Shown one piece after another: positions 1-9,007 of a DNA stretch of 10,000 nt. Source of the DNA: Chromera velia (taxonomy: Eukaryota; Sar; Chromeraceae); the NCBI GenBank assembly GCA_018398765.1, contig JAHBMJ010002307.1:5001-15000 (forward strand). The letters are read 5' to 3'. Each line of letters opens with the position of its first letter. Positions within the stretch are counted from its first letter, which is position 1. The notes beneath the pieces were generated by a model. The model saw only the letters and a program-made list of their open reading frames with translations. It was not told the origin of the DNA and ran no database searches. The position numbers were made by a program, and so were the translations under genes.

Positions 1-381
1 CCATTGGATAGACACAGTCCCCCCCAGTACCCATTCGTATTCATTGACAAGGCTAACCAACTTACCAATCAAATCTTGATTGCACACTGGCTTTCCATCA
101 GGTCTTCTCCAACCATTTCTTTCCCATCGCGGAACCCATGACTCCAGGGCTCGGCAAGCATACCACGAATCAGATTTGACTATCAGCATGCGAGGAGGAC
201 CATGGAGAATTCCAGTTTCAAGCGTAGCTATGATCGCACTCAGCTTGGCTCGATTGTTTGTTTGCTTACCTCTGAGTCTACAACTGAGGTTACATAGATG
301 TCCAGGACCCCAATATGTTCTATAACCCGCCTTCGCATACGGCATACCATTAGAGCGGCTGGCGCCATCCGTGTAGACAAC
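1..381 (-). pseudogene. RNase H1-like domain of ORF2, truncated by window edge
   Basis: RNase H degrades the RNA strand of RNA-DNA hybrids; in some LINEs it removes element RNA after first-strand synthesis. The minus-strand frame (first base 0 mod 3) reads VVYTDGASRSNG (catalytic D at 369), then YWGPGH, RGKQTNNRAKLSAI, VKSDSWYACRALESW (second D at 171) and RNGWRRPDGKPVCNQDL. The WGPGH, NNRA, NGW and GKPV elements resemble eukaryotic RNase H1 more than the short archaeal-like type found in many plant LINEs. The conserved glutamate after NNRA is lysine here (AAG at 246-244), one G-to-A step from GAG and in a former CpG position (GCC GAG to GCC AAG). No stop falls inside this part. The last catalytic block (the HVPGHSG-like end) would lie left of position 1. 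Confidence 0.88.
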
Positions 382-881
382 TGACACTTGTGAGAGTGGC
401 AGAAGGGGGGGAAGTGGGTAAGTGCCTGAACGGTGGGTATCTAACGACCGGACAGTAGGCAACATGGTGGAACGCCGGCCTGCAGAAAGAGTTGATTTAG
501 TGGTGACTCTACGCAGCAGACTAGCTTGGATGGGGGCTGCAGACATTGAAGAGAGGATCGGAAGACTCTGACCCTGAATGATAATGGCTTGACGTGACTT
601 CTAGCAGACGTTGTGCCCCTTACCCCCCCCGTGCCAGCAGACCGATTCGACAAACCCTGTTGGCCCACATCTTCTCCATCTGAAGGGGTGTCCTGTCTTG
701 TTATGTCTCTTCGTTTGCGAACTAAAGACTCGTTGATCCCTACCAACGTTCGCCCCACCAATCCAGGGCGTTCAAAAAGTAGTGGGACAAGGACTTTGAC
801 GAAGAATATCTCGCTGCGGTCGAGTGTGCTGAGGCTGAAGTACTTCGCTTTCGGCGAGACCCGCAGGACCTGCTGGAGTCA
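382..881 (-). pseudogene. ORF2 linker between CCHC and RNase H, with frame change
   Basis: After the TGA at 881 the RT frame continues as plausible protein (LQQVLRVSPKAKYFSLSTLD, then a polar segment RRDITRQDTPSDGEDVGQQG) to about 631. There the coding signal moves to the -1 frame, which carries KSRQAIIIQGQSLPILSS and later SLDTHRSGTYPLPPLLPL straight into the RNase H motif. The eight-base C run on the plus strand at 623-630 is the obvious place for an indel or slip. A TAG at 603 interrupts the new frame. The original frame also stays open to a TAG at 443, but its sequence there (cysteine-rich, no similarity to a linker into RNase H) is less convincing. No known domain is seen in this stretch. 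Confidence 0.6.
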
Positions 882-1689
882 ATCTCTAGCAGAGTCAAAT
901 TCCGGGCAGTCAGAAAGAGCGTGAAGCTCATCACCGATGGGTAGAGCTTGCGGTGGGGTCGTTGGGTTTCGTTCTTTGCAAAATGAACAGCGAGCGAGGG
1001 GGGAAAAAGCCGCCATACCTCTAAACAAGGCCATCCTGGCCGAGGTTTGGCAGATCCCCAGTCGGAAAAGAGAGATAACTCGACGAGACTGGAAGAGAAG
1101 CGAGCATTCCAGGAGGTAGGAACGGGGGGACGGTTTTTCGAAGTGCGGCCACGGCTTGTGACGCCACAGCAGACGTGCAAGCCTGCTTGACGAGGCATCG
1201 GAAAGGTGTGTGCAACTATAAGGAGGGGACGGAGACAGAGGTAAGACAAAAAAAGGGGGGGGGACGCCCGGAGAAGACCAATTTGTCTGTTGAGTTGCCG
1301 GCGTCTCCCAGACTCTTCTTTGCACACCACCCATCGGCGATGAAAAGAGCTCCCCCCCCCATGACATCACCGTACTCGAAGACAAAGGGCTCTGTGGAAG
1401 CACATCAGCAGGGTCTAGTTTTACTACGAGATAAGAGGATGAGACGAAAGAAACAAAGTCGTCTAAAATAGCCAGTTGTCGCCTCTCACACAGTTCTCTG
1501 TACACAAGGTTGGTTAGGTCATTCACTGGCCTCTGCGCCACTCCCCACAGGAACCTAAGCGCTCTTTCTGCTAGGGTTACGGCTGCGGGCAGGATATCAA
1601 ACTCAAGGAGGGTGAGAATCCTTGGGGAGGTTCGGAGGAGGCCAACCTGGGACCGGCATAGGCTTAACCAGAAGTCGTCAATAAGATGC
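882..1689 (-). pseudogene. ORF2 post-RT region with C-terminal CCHC motif
   Basis: Continuous with the RT frame, this part holds the thumb and a leucine-rich region (RILTLLEFDILPAAVTLAERALRFL at about 1610-1540), then a lower-complexity proline/serine stretch near 1300-1200, and finally CSFC-x18-H-x4-C. The cysteines start at 989 and 980, the histidine at 923, and the last cysteine at 908. This matches the C-terminal cysteine-histidine motif downstream of RT in many LINEs, thought to help nucleic acid binding. The flanking sequence (GDELHALSDCPEFDSARD) has the character of that family's zinc-binding end. The segment ends at an in-frame TGA (881), directly followed in frame by LQQVLRVSP, which reads as a natural continuation, so the TGA looks like a CGA-derived nonsense codon and not the true end. 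Confidence 0.75.
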
Positions 1690-3060
1690 AGTTGTTGAGG
1701 GGACAAGCCCGCTGTCTCCGCCAAATAGAGGAATACTGACGAGGCTGCAGTCCTGCACATTGTTATCAACCTCCCCGAGGAGACCTTGCCAAGCAGTGCA
1801 AGTTCCCCAAGTAATGCAAACACCTTCCTCTTCCCTTTTTTTAGACGCATTTCAAAAGTGCGACTGACTGCCCCATTCCTGTCGAAAATTGCACCCAGAT
1901 ATTTAAACTCCGAACAACATTGTATGACTTTCCCCCCAAAGAGAAAGACCTTCCTTTCACCCAAACTCCATTCCTCCCCCACAAACAACGAGTATGACTT
2001 TGAGACATTCACAGATAATCCGTTTTTCTGACAGTAGGCAGACAAACGATCAAGCATGCAAGTCAGCTCACCTGGGTCTGGGTGAAACAAAACGAGATCA
2101 TCAGCGTAAAGGAGGCACTCAAGCTCACAGAAGCCAGAAGAAGGTCCAACCCCAACCTTGGCGGAAGTTGGGTGACTGGAAGACGAAGAGGAGGCAGACG
2201 AAACAGCTGCCAGCAAGGCTGGAGGGAGAGCGGAAGACGAAGGGGGGGGTTAGGGATTCTGATCGGATGGCCCAGTCCTATTCGACAGGGCCGTAAGACG
2301 TCGGTCAGCGATAAAAGACGGGAGGTCATTTATAAAGAGATTAAATAACAGTGGTGAGAGTGGATCGCCCTGCTTCACCCCAACACTCTCTCTAAACCAA
2401 AACTTGCCAGCAGTGGGAGCTAAGCCCGCTACACACCGATTCTACGTACCCTCACTGGCACTGCCAGGTTAATAGACCGTTGCCCACACGTCGATGTACA
2501 TACCTTGAACAACCTGTACCCAATGAGGGGGGACCCCCTCCTCTTTTAAGCGCTCCCACAAACGCTTATGTCCTACCGAGTCAAATATTTGCTTCAAGTC
2601 GATAAAAACACAATGCATACCCGGGAAGTGATACTTCTTGAGGATGTGGTTGAAAACGAACAGAGCGTCCCTGGTACCTTTACCCTTTTCAAATCCAAAC
2701 TGCACCCGGGAAAGCGAAACAATCTTCCTCAATCGCTGATCAACGAGTGAGCTGAACGTCTTCGAGAGGTGTCCAAGCAGGTGGATCAGTCTGTAGGTTG
2801 CCAGGTCCTCCGGGTCCTTTTCGGGCTTTAGCACCGGCGAGATAAGATACCTATTCCAGATTGACGGAATTCTGCCCTCTACAAGGCAGACGTTAAACAC
2901 GTCCGTGACTGAGGCTACGAAGAGCGGGTTTTGGGACTATTTCCTCAGGTTTTCAACCACTAGCCCATCAACGCCAGCCGCCTTCTTTTTCTTACCAGCA
3001 CTTAGACAGGACTTAACTTCCTCTTGAGAGAAGAATTCGAGATCCGGGAACGGCGATACC
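1690..3060 (-). pseudogene. Reverse transcriptase domain of ORF2
   Basis: The domain copies element RNA into cDNA at the nick. Motifs in order: KKKKAAGVDGLVVENL (about 2990-2945, block 0); ISPVLKPEKDPEDLATYR followed by HLLGHLSKTFSSLVDQRL (about 2850-2730, block 1); QFGFEKGKGTRDALF (about 2702-2658, block 2); FIDLKQIFDSVGH (about 2606-2568, motif A, catalytic D at 2600); GVKQGDPLSPLLFNLFINDL (2381-2322, motif B); LLYADDLVLF (about 2114-2085, motif C, YADD at 2108-2097); LSAYCQKNGLSVNVSKS (block 6); and FKYLGAIFDRNG (block 7, thumb entry). The three catalytic aspartates are intact. In-frame interruptions are TAG at 2939, TAA at 2471, TAG at 2444 and TAA at 2252. Block 1 reads YRLIHLL where YRPI is usual, which is explicable as CCG to CTG. 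Between motifs B and C lies an expanded serine/proline segment. Confidence 0.93.
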
Positions 3061-4339
3061 CTACCAGTAGCTTCCCATGCACCAGACGGGGCTCTAGGGT
3101 CGGAAGCCTCAGGTTGGGGGGGGAGGTCTGAGAGGGGGGAGAGGAGAGGAAAACCTGGCGGTGGCACTAGGGGGGCAGAGGACCCCTGAAGTGATGGGGG
3201 TATCTCCATGCTCAAGGGCGCCAAGCCTCGCACAGGAGGGGCACAGGCATTCTGTGAGACAGTTGAGACCGATATGCCAGGGACTGTGAGAGAGGAAGAA
3301 CTCGGAAGGGGCCCTGAACAGCATCCCCCGGGACTGGATCCCTCAGGACAGCAGAATACTTGAGCAAAGTGCTCAGCAAAAGCCTAGGGGGAGGGGACTC
3401 GTGTTGTGGGGGCAGCTGACGTACCATCGTCGGCATGAGAGGGCATCAACCTTGCTGCTGCGCGTTTGCGGAGGTCTCTGAGTAGTTCATAGATTCTATG
3501 TGGACTTTTCTGCAGTTCCGCTTGCAGCACTCTTTCCCGCTCCACTGCTTCCGACTTCACATAAGCTGATAAGGCTCGGTTGTACGCTGTTTTAGCCTCC
3601 CTGTACTTTTTGTGGGTCTCTGCGATGACAAGGTGTAACGGTCGGCTGGACCCTACAGGAAGTCGTCCGGGAGCCAACAACAACGCCTTTTGTTTCTTCA
3701 CTTCAGTTGCCCACCACCGCACCTCTAATCGGAGTAGTCGGAGAATCGGGGGCCTGTTCCGGGGCATATTGGACCTTCTTCCTGCCCTCCAAGTCGCCCC
3801 CGCAGATACCCCCCTTTGTCTATCGTTAGGTGAAGCAACATATCTGGGAGGTGGTGACGGGCTCTCAGAGTTCAAAAGAGGAGGGCAGGGAGCAACCGAG
3901 GGGGGATGGCCACCTGCCTCACCACACACTGCCTGAAACCATCCGGAAAAAATGGAATCAATCGTATCCCCCTGCTCTATGCCAGTGGGTAGAGGGGAGG
4001 GCTGCACTGCACCTATATCTAGGCCCATCCAGGGAGATTTACGGATATTCAGGTAGGAGCACAGCTTGTTCGACGCATCAACAAATCCTGGTGAGTCGAA
4101 AGTCGGGACAGAGCAGTGGGCACCGGGCCTTGGCCAGCTGCCACGAAGACAGGAGGCGAATTCCCACCCCTCAGGCAGGGTAGGCGGGGGCCCAAGAGGC
4201 AAGTGGGACTCGTTGCTCATGCTGTGGACAGCGCGGGTTAGACCATACTCGTCCAACCCCTGGGGGGGGCCTGGACGCCTAGGTTCTGCAACTGGGCATT
4301 CATTGTGCCATGCAACCTGAGCTTGCCCAAACCCCGTGC
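3060..4339 (-). pseudogene. ORF2 linker between endonuclease and RT
   Basis: After the endonuclease the same frame runs through about 420 codons with no recognised enzyme domain. At about 3740-3480 there is a stretch typical of LINE linkers: paired tryptophans (EVRWWATEVKKQ), then a lysine/arginine- and alanine-rich, probably helical segment (HKKYREAKTAYNRALSAYV) and further charged sequence. A TAG at 3386 precedes the segment AFAEHFAQVF (about 3383-3354), which matches the short helix often found just before the RT fingers. From about 3290 to 3080 the sequence becomes proline/serine-rich and is probably disordered. The region presumably joins EN and RT and may contact RNA; this is inference from position. 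Confidence 0.6.
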
Positions 4340-5390
4340 AGAGGAGAGTGTGATCCGGTGCTATCTCCCTGTCCCTTCTGATGGAGAAGGAGCGAAGGAG
4401 TGGGAGAAGGTTTGTACTGACGAACATATAGTCTACAACCGAAACCCCAGCTTCTTGGAAATACGTGTGCTCGGCAGACGACGGACAAGGGTCCTACAGG
4501 GCCGACCCCAGGAGAGGGTCCTCACGGCTCTCTTCGGGTGATCTCTGAGTCACAGACGGGTGCTCACAGCTCTGTCCTAAGATCAGAGCACCATCAATAG
4601 CAGGAGGGTTGGGGGGCAGGCATGATGGGAGGGGGGGCTGAACAGCAGGGATGAGTCTTGCCCCATTCAATATGGTCAGTTCACACTCTAACGCCCTGTT
4701 AATAAGGGTTTTCCCCTGTGGGTCCGGCCTCCTGCGATCTCTACTGTCCCTTTGGATCTGGATATATAGAGAGGGACCTGAACGCTGCTCTCTACCAGCT
4801 AGGGCTATGTGGTCAGAGGTATGAGGCATCGGGGCGTTGTCTGATAACGACGGGAGGGGGACTTTGGTGCAAAGGTTGGCCGTGTATGCATTGAAGTCCC
4901 TACACAAGACTCTGAAGTCATCTTGTGAGGACATTAGGACCCCTTGGATCCCATCCCAGAGGGCGTCTGAGGAGACACCCACATAACGCTGTGCAGAGGA
5001 GGTGGGAAAGTAAGCACCCACAATTGTAAACATCCGGGCCTCGGTTACAAGGGCTTTGTCACAAAAGGGATTTGCGGGGATCTAAGCAAGCTCAGCAGGT
5101 GCTGGAAACCTGATTGAGGCGCAAGAAGGGCCGATTGCATTGCTTCTTGGGACCTCTGGGCACAATTGTTTATTCACAAAAAAGGCTACCCCCCCCGTAA
5201 ACCTAGTGGGATCATCTGCTGTTTCATGGTAGTGCGGGAAATTCAGGCACCAATGCGTGTCCAAGTAGAGTTCTTCTGACAGCATGTGCGTCTCTATTCA
5301 TACGAGGATGTCCATGCAGTCCAAGAAATCCCGGAAGCAGGGACACTGCAAGCGGTCAGACAGTCCACAGACATTCATACACAGTATGGC
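4340..5390 (-). pseudogene. AP-like endonuclease domain of ORF2
   Basis: This is the target-nicking domain of LINEs, in the exonuclease-endonuclease-phosphatase fold. Motifs appear in the expected order. A start motif NVCGLSDR lies at 5375-5352, where most relatives have NVRGL. DILV-stop-IETHM lies at 5312-5283, with the E of the usual ETH motif kept. CRDFNAYT lies at about 4904-4881 (D and N of the GDFNA motif). SVVDYMFVS lies at about 4442-4416 (catalytic D at 4433). APDHTLL (the SDH-type motif, D at 4355, H at 4352) closes the domain. All catalytic-type residues I can place are present, yet the domain is broken by TGA at 5300 and TAGs at 5084 and 4496, all in frame. The arginine-to-cysteine change in NVRGL and the glycine-to-arginine change in GDFN are each explicable by one transition. 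Confidence 0.85.
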
Positions 5391-6188
5391 CAGCATCCAA
5401 CTATCAAACACAGAGAAGCTATCAGACAATTCAGAACAAGATACAGAGAGTCCACACCCCGATGGTCCGCCTGTCGAGTCTCCCAGAAAACCTCTCTAGG
5501 GGTCTGCTAGGGGTTTACAAGCCTCATTGGCCGTCAGACGGGGGGTGGCTGTCGTCATCTAGGGTAGCCCAGGGGGGCTTTCCCGCTCCGTTCGATACCC
5601 TCCGATGGCTGTGCCCATTGCCAGGCCTGCAATCAACGTCGTTACTAGGCTATCATAAGATCTCAGCGGGGGTAAGAGAAAGTCAGGGGTCGGGTCCTCG
5701 CTGGCCCCAGTCACGGAGGGGCATCCACTACCACCAGTGGTCAGTTCACTATTACATTCCCCCCTAAAGGCATCAGGAGTCTGACCACTCAAAGCAGTCC
5801 CCTCTGAGCAAACCTGTGCAGTGCCACCAGACTGGGGCATAGTTGAGGCTTCAGCAGGCAACCATGTGGACAGTCGGGAGGTCAGACTCCTGCTTCGACT
5901 AGGGTGTCTGGGAGCATCCAAAAAATAAGTCACTGGGGGGGAACTCATAGTTGTGCCTACCTCTCGTACCCCCCTAGCGAGACAATGATCGTTTTCTCCC
6001 AGCCAACATTCATCACCCTCCCCCACACTACACCTCTGTTTCCTCCCAGTGCTCTGTCCTGATACTACAGAGCGCCCCCGTTTCCTTCCGGAGCAGCCGC
6101 TTGCCTGCTGAGACCCAACATTGCCCCTGAATCCTCCCCACCCGAGTCCTGTGGGGGGCGTGAGGAAATGGGGGGCGGAAAAAGCAGA
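5380..6188 (-). pseudogene. N-terminal extension of ORF2 before the endonuclease
   Basis: Before the endonuclease the ORF2 frame is protein-like for roughly 270 codons, with TAGs at 5561 and 5498. It begins with a basic patch (SGRKRGRSVVSGQSTGRKQR, about 6085-6027), followed by a cysteine/histidine-bearing segment whose cysteines fall near 6030, 6009 and 5985 with a histidine next to the last. The rest is serine/threonine/proline-rich to about 5600. The segment from 5496 on (RGFLGDSTGGPSG, then CGLSVSCSELSDSFSVFDSW) leads into the NVCGL endonuclease start. No known domain is recognised. The part before 6065 overlaps the end of ORF1 in the -1 frame, so it might be translated by frameshifting, by reinitiation, or not at all. 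Confidence 0.45.
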
Positions 6189-8390
6189 CTAGACCCTGGA
6201 GGGGGCAACGGGTCCGGGGTAGCTGTTACCCTAGACGGTTGGGAGGGCTGGTGGAGGGGTGGAGACAGGGAGACGGAGGGCTCCGCTGTCTGGGGGGCAG
6301 CTGAGCCCGTGAAAAAACCCCGGTCCCCTACAAACGCATCCATTAGCGTGCCTTCGAGAAGGCCTTCACGCGTCTGCTGCTTTGTGGGGGCCTCGGTACG
6401 GGCCCCTAGTGGGGGCAGCCCTGCCAGAGAGAGGGCTGTAGGTTCCGTACCATCATCAGTGTCGGGCCCTAGGCGAGGCTGCATGTCGTGACCGAACTCA
6501 GGGAGGGTCTGTCCTGGGGACTGTCTGCAAGGGGGCGTCGAAAAGACCGATTCACCCTGTCTCGGAGCGGTCAAATACGGAAAGGTCAGGTAGAGCCTCC
6601 CTCCTGCTGAAGCAGACAGTGTTGCTGCTGTAGCACTCTCCCAATTCCGTTTCCCAAGTGTGAAGGGACTACCACAACCCGCTGCAGCCGTCTCTCTGGA
6701 CCCAGCAGGAGGCTGACCGGGGGCTTTTTCGACTATTGGGATCAAGGGGGGCGGGACCATCGCCACAGTGGAAGCAGCGACGCGGCGGTCGGGAAGAGAG
6801 GTTTTGAAACTGTTAGTTAGGGTCTGTGAGAGCGATTTTGAGTAATTAGGCAGAGAGGGGGGTGGGGGAGGGGGCAATACAGCGGACTTCGGGCGCTTAG
6901 GGGAGTCTTTCTATGCTGAGGGCGAGGGAGGATTTGTCAGACCGTCAGTCTGGATATCGTCAGGGGGCGTCAGGTGTCCACGATCTCGTTTACCTCCGAT
7001 GGCCTGCGGAGGTGCGGCTCCAGGCTTCGCTTTACCCCCCCCGCCTGACCTCCGCGATGCTACAGCCTGGGATCCTCCGGCTGCTGCTGCCGGAGAGGAG
7101 GAGAGTCCCTACGCTAAGGGGAGAGCAGCCACCGCGGCCGCGTAGGTCCCTCCTTTCCCATTCCTGCCTATGCTTAAACTAGGGGCCCTCCTCCTCTCTC
7201 CCGGCTGAGTAGTGTTTCACTATGTGGCACCCTGTCCTGCTACCGTTTCCTGTGGCAACGTCACCTGCCAAGAACTCTGCGAGGGTGGGGAGATCAGGAG
7301 TCGAGGGATGATGTTTGCACCAGGCTGAGTACCCCGGTGTGACTGAGGTGGGTTCCCATTAGTGTACTGCGGGGGGGTTGCCTGCCCATTGTGAGCCAGG
7401 TGGCACCCGCCTGCCATCATCACCTGCAGCCCCGGATCCCCAGGCTGGGCAGTCTCACTTCCCAACGGGGGTTGCACATTGGGGGGAGGCATTGTCGGTC
7501 CCGCTGCAATGGAACTAAAGGACTGCCCATGTAACTGTCGTCCCCCCCTCAGTGGCATCTGGCTTTGCGGTGTCTGTGGGACTGAGGCGGCAGCTCCTCC
7601 CAACTGATGTGGCCAGGTCTGCCCATGTTCTTGCTGATCACCCTGTCCTAGGTGACGAAGGAAAAGTTTCCTCGCATATTCTCCGAGGGTGTCATTCACG
7701 CGTTCCCTCTCACAGAGTGCCCGCCACACTTTGCCGCCTAATTCCTCCACCCCCCGACTTGGAGGGTCGGTAAGGGTGGGGGCAGCTCTGCTCACCGAGG
7801 GGATCTCCGTCGATAGGGGTCCTCCCCCCCCACTGGGCCCTGCCCTGACAGTGTCATCCCTCCTCCGCCCCTCAAAGATTCCCCCCGGCGCAAACAGCTC
7901 CTCATACAACCTCATTATCCTCTAGCACGACCTCAGTATGGCTTCACTAGATCCCGTTGTCAGGCCTGGATCATCTTGATCTGCCCAGTCAGGGATATCG
8001 TCCGGGGGATCGAGAAACTGCGGGAGGCGGACGGGTCTGGGCGACCGGGTACGTTGCCCCTATCCCTCTGGTGTGAATGGGTTCAGTACAGTGGTCACCT
8101 CCACTTTGACCGACGTCCCTCTGTCCCCTCGGGAGCATTCAAAACCTCGGAGCGTAGCTCGGTGGGGGGTGGAGCCACCAGCAGGGGAACCCTGGTCCTG
8201 CTCACTCCGGTCCTCCGTCCCAGGCCATGTTCCACTTCCCTCGACCGGTGCTCTGGCCCTCCCACCAGCACTTTCTCCCTCCCGTCGTCTCCCTACTGTT
8301 TCTCTCTTCACTGCTTTTCCGTGGCCATTCCGCGATGTCAGCCCACCACCAAAGAGTCTCTGCCCCTACGACAAACAAATCCATCACCAC
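6065..8390 (-). pseudogene. LINE ORF1, proline-rich, interrupted by stops
   Basis: One minus-strand frame (first base 1 mod 3) gives coherent low-complexity protein from about 8311 to TAG 6067. It is interrupted in frame by TAG at 8062, 7924, 7222, 7111 and 6913 and TGA at 7219. Text on both sides of the stops fits, for example PPDDIPDWADQDDPGL then ILRS..., a stop, and RIMRLYEELFAPGGIFEG. The product would be about 775 residues, rich in Pro, Gly, Ser and Gln, with one possibly helical part (VWRALCERERVNDTLGEYARKL, about 7735-7670) and lysine/arginine patches near 7030-6900. I see no RRM, coiled coil or classical CCHC knuckle, so the ORF1/gag-like role is inferred from position upstream of ORF2. 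The proposed start, ATG at 8390 (MVMDLF), is in another frame, so a +1 change is needed between about 8365 and 8300. A similar ATG at 8956 supports this start. Confidence 0.6.
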
Positions 8391-8511
8391 GCAGACAGTG
8401 GGTCCCTAAACCATAAACCCTGACAGACACAGCTTCGCTAACTCACACGATATTATGTTCGCTGACTGTTAGCCCAAGCACTCGAACAATATAGCAGCAG
8501 AGAGAGTGACC
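8391..8511 (-). other. Leader between repeat array A and the ORF1 start
   Basis: About 120 bases lie between the last array A core and the ATG at 8390. I see no ORF and no clear promoter element. Only the 20-30 bases next to the ATG resemble the matching leader before the ATG at 8956, so the rest is specific to this copy or has been lost from the other. Confidence 0.4.
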
Positions 8512-8682
8512 ACAGCCCAGTTCAAGGGGTTATGCAGTCAACATAATCACGAGAGGGTGCAAGCGGCCCAGTTCTAGGGCGACACTCAACCAGGTAGGTG
8601 GGGGAAAACAAGGGTGGCCCAGCTCTAAGGCGACACACACTTAGTTTAGGAACCCGGGGCAGCCCAGCTCTAGGGCACTGTA
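8512..8682 (-). repeat. Short hairpin-like repeat array A (4 copies)
   Basis: On the minus strand, four diverged copies of a GCCCTAGAGCTGGGC-like core are centred near 8670, 8623, 8573 and 8521, spaced about 47-52 bases. Copy 8623 is extended as GTCGCCTTAGAGCTGGGCC. Each core has GCCC and GGGC arms able to pair across a seven-base loop. The array lies about 130 bases upstream of the ATG at 8390. A 29-base stretch at 8612-8640 matches 9008-9036 with one difference, which links this array to array B. The position suggests element 5' UTR/promoter repeats; function is inferred. Confidence 0.7.
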
Positions 8683-8692
8683 CCCTACACGT

Positions 8693-8956
8693 TCAGAAGC
8701 AAGGCAACTGTATGCCCCGTACTGAAGCAACCAGTTCGTTACCGTCCCTCCCACATACCTGTCTATTCTGCCCCCCGGCCCCAGGTGGTGCGCGACCACT
8801 CGCCGCCGACTCTCCTGCTGCCACAGCGGCAACTACTTCCTCCCGCTGGGTCTCCAGCTCAGCGGCCCCCCCTTCTACGAACTCCTCTGTGCTGTCCTGC
8901 GACGCCACCCCTGCATCAGAACGTCCTCCCTCCTGCAAAAATGAATCCATCACCAC
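8693..8956 (-). pseudogene. Duplicated ORF1 start fragment (MVMD...)
   Basis: An 87-codon ORF begins MVMDSFLQEGGRSD, paralleling MVMDLFVV at 8390. The DNA around both starts is similar: AATCCATCACCAC occurs at 8378-8390 and 8944-8956 on the plus strand, followed by a matching CAGTGGGT stretch. Farther in, GESAASGRAPPGAGG resembles GESAGGRARAPVEGSG in the ORF1 frame near 8280-8230. The ORF ends at TGA 8695 just where repeat array A begins, so it cannot continue into ORF1. I read it as the leftover 5' end of ORF1 carried in a tandem duplication of the element's 5' unit. It could instead be a short upstream ORF with its own role; that is less likely given the shared start. Confidence 0.55.
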
Positions 8957-9007
8957 GAATCAGTGGGTTCTCAAGGCAACACTATCCAGATGTGTAAAAG
9001 AAAGCGA

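Larger units (their letters stand above)
1..6188 (-). pseudogene. LINE ORF2 polyprotein (EN-RT-CCHC-RNase H), interrupted by stops
   Basis: One minus-strand frame (codon first base 2 mod 3) carries homology-like sequence from about 6026 to about 631. It is interrupted by TAG at 5561, 5498, 5084, 4496, 3386, 2939 and 2444, TAA at 2471 and 2252, and TGA at 5300 and 881 (first base of each, read on the minus strand). The RNase H part is in the next (-1) frame, entered most simply at the G8/C8 run at 623-630, with a further TAG at 603. Upstream the frame is open back to a TAG at 6191, so the true start lies within 6188-5380. A Met at about 5949 and one at 5378 are candidates, and neither has decisive support. 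The frame overlaps the end of ORF1 by about 120 bases. The length (about 2,000 codons) is large for a LINE ORF2 but fits the extra RNase H and long linkers. Confidence 0.85.

Noticed and set aside
405-411. Frame change placed at the seven-G run just before RNase H
   Set aside because: The RNase H frame already reads as plausible protein well upstream (through about 600), so the change fits better at 623-630.
80-924. Plus-strand ORFs of about 60-105 codons near the left end, for example at 80-325 and 613-924
   Set aside because: They lie opposite the RNase H and linker coding frames and show no domain or consistent codon pattern; they are antisense shadows.
740-1330. A 196-codon minus-strand ORF overlapping the post-RT region
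   Set aside because: It runs in another frame over the CCHC region, which has the recognisable cysteine-histidine spacing. Its sequence shows no family features, and the RT frame continues without it.
4600-4640. G-rich runs (also near 3115-3150, 6240-6300 and 6850-6875) as G-quadruplex regulators
   Set aside because: The runs are explained by proline codons and C-rich composition on the coding strand. There is no consistent position relative to promoters, and several lack four well-spaced runs.
8060-8423. Plus-strand ORFs at 7976-8416 and 8073-8423
   Set aside because: They are Pro/Ser-rich reverse complements of Gly/Arg-rich ORF1 sequence and have no supporting motif.
8930-8942. Possible splice acceptor (TTTTTGCAG on the minus strand) just after the ATG at 8956
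   Set aside because: A single short pyrimidine-AG match with no donor or matching site in the other copy is too weak to call an intron.
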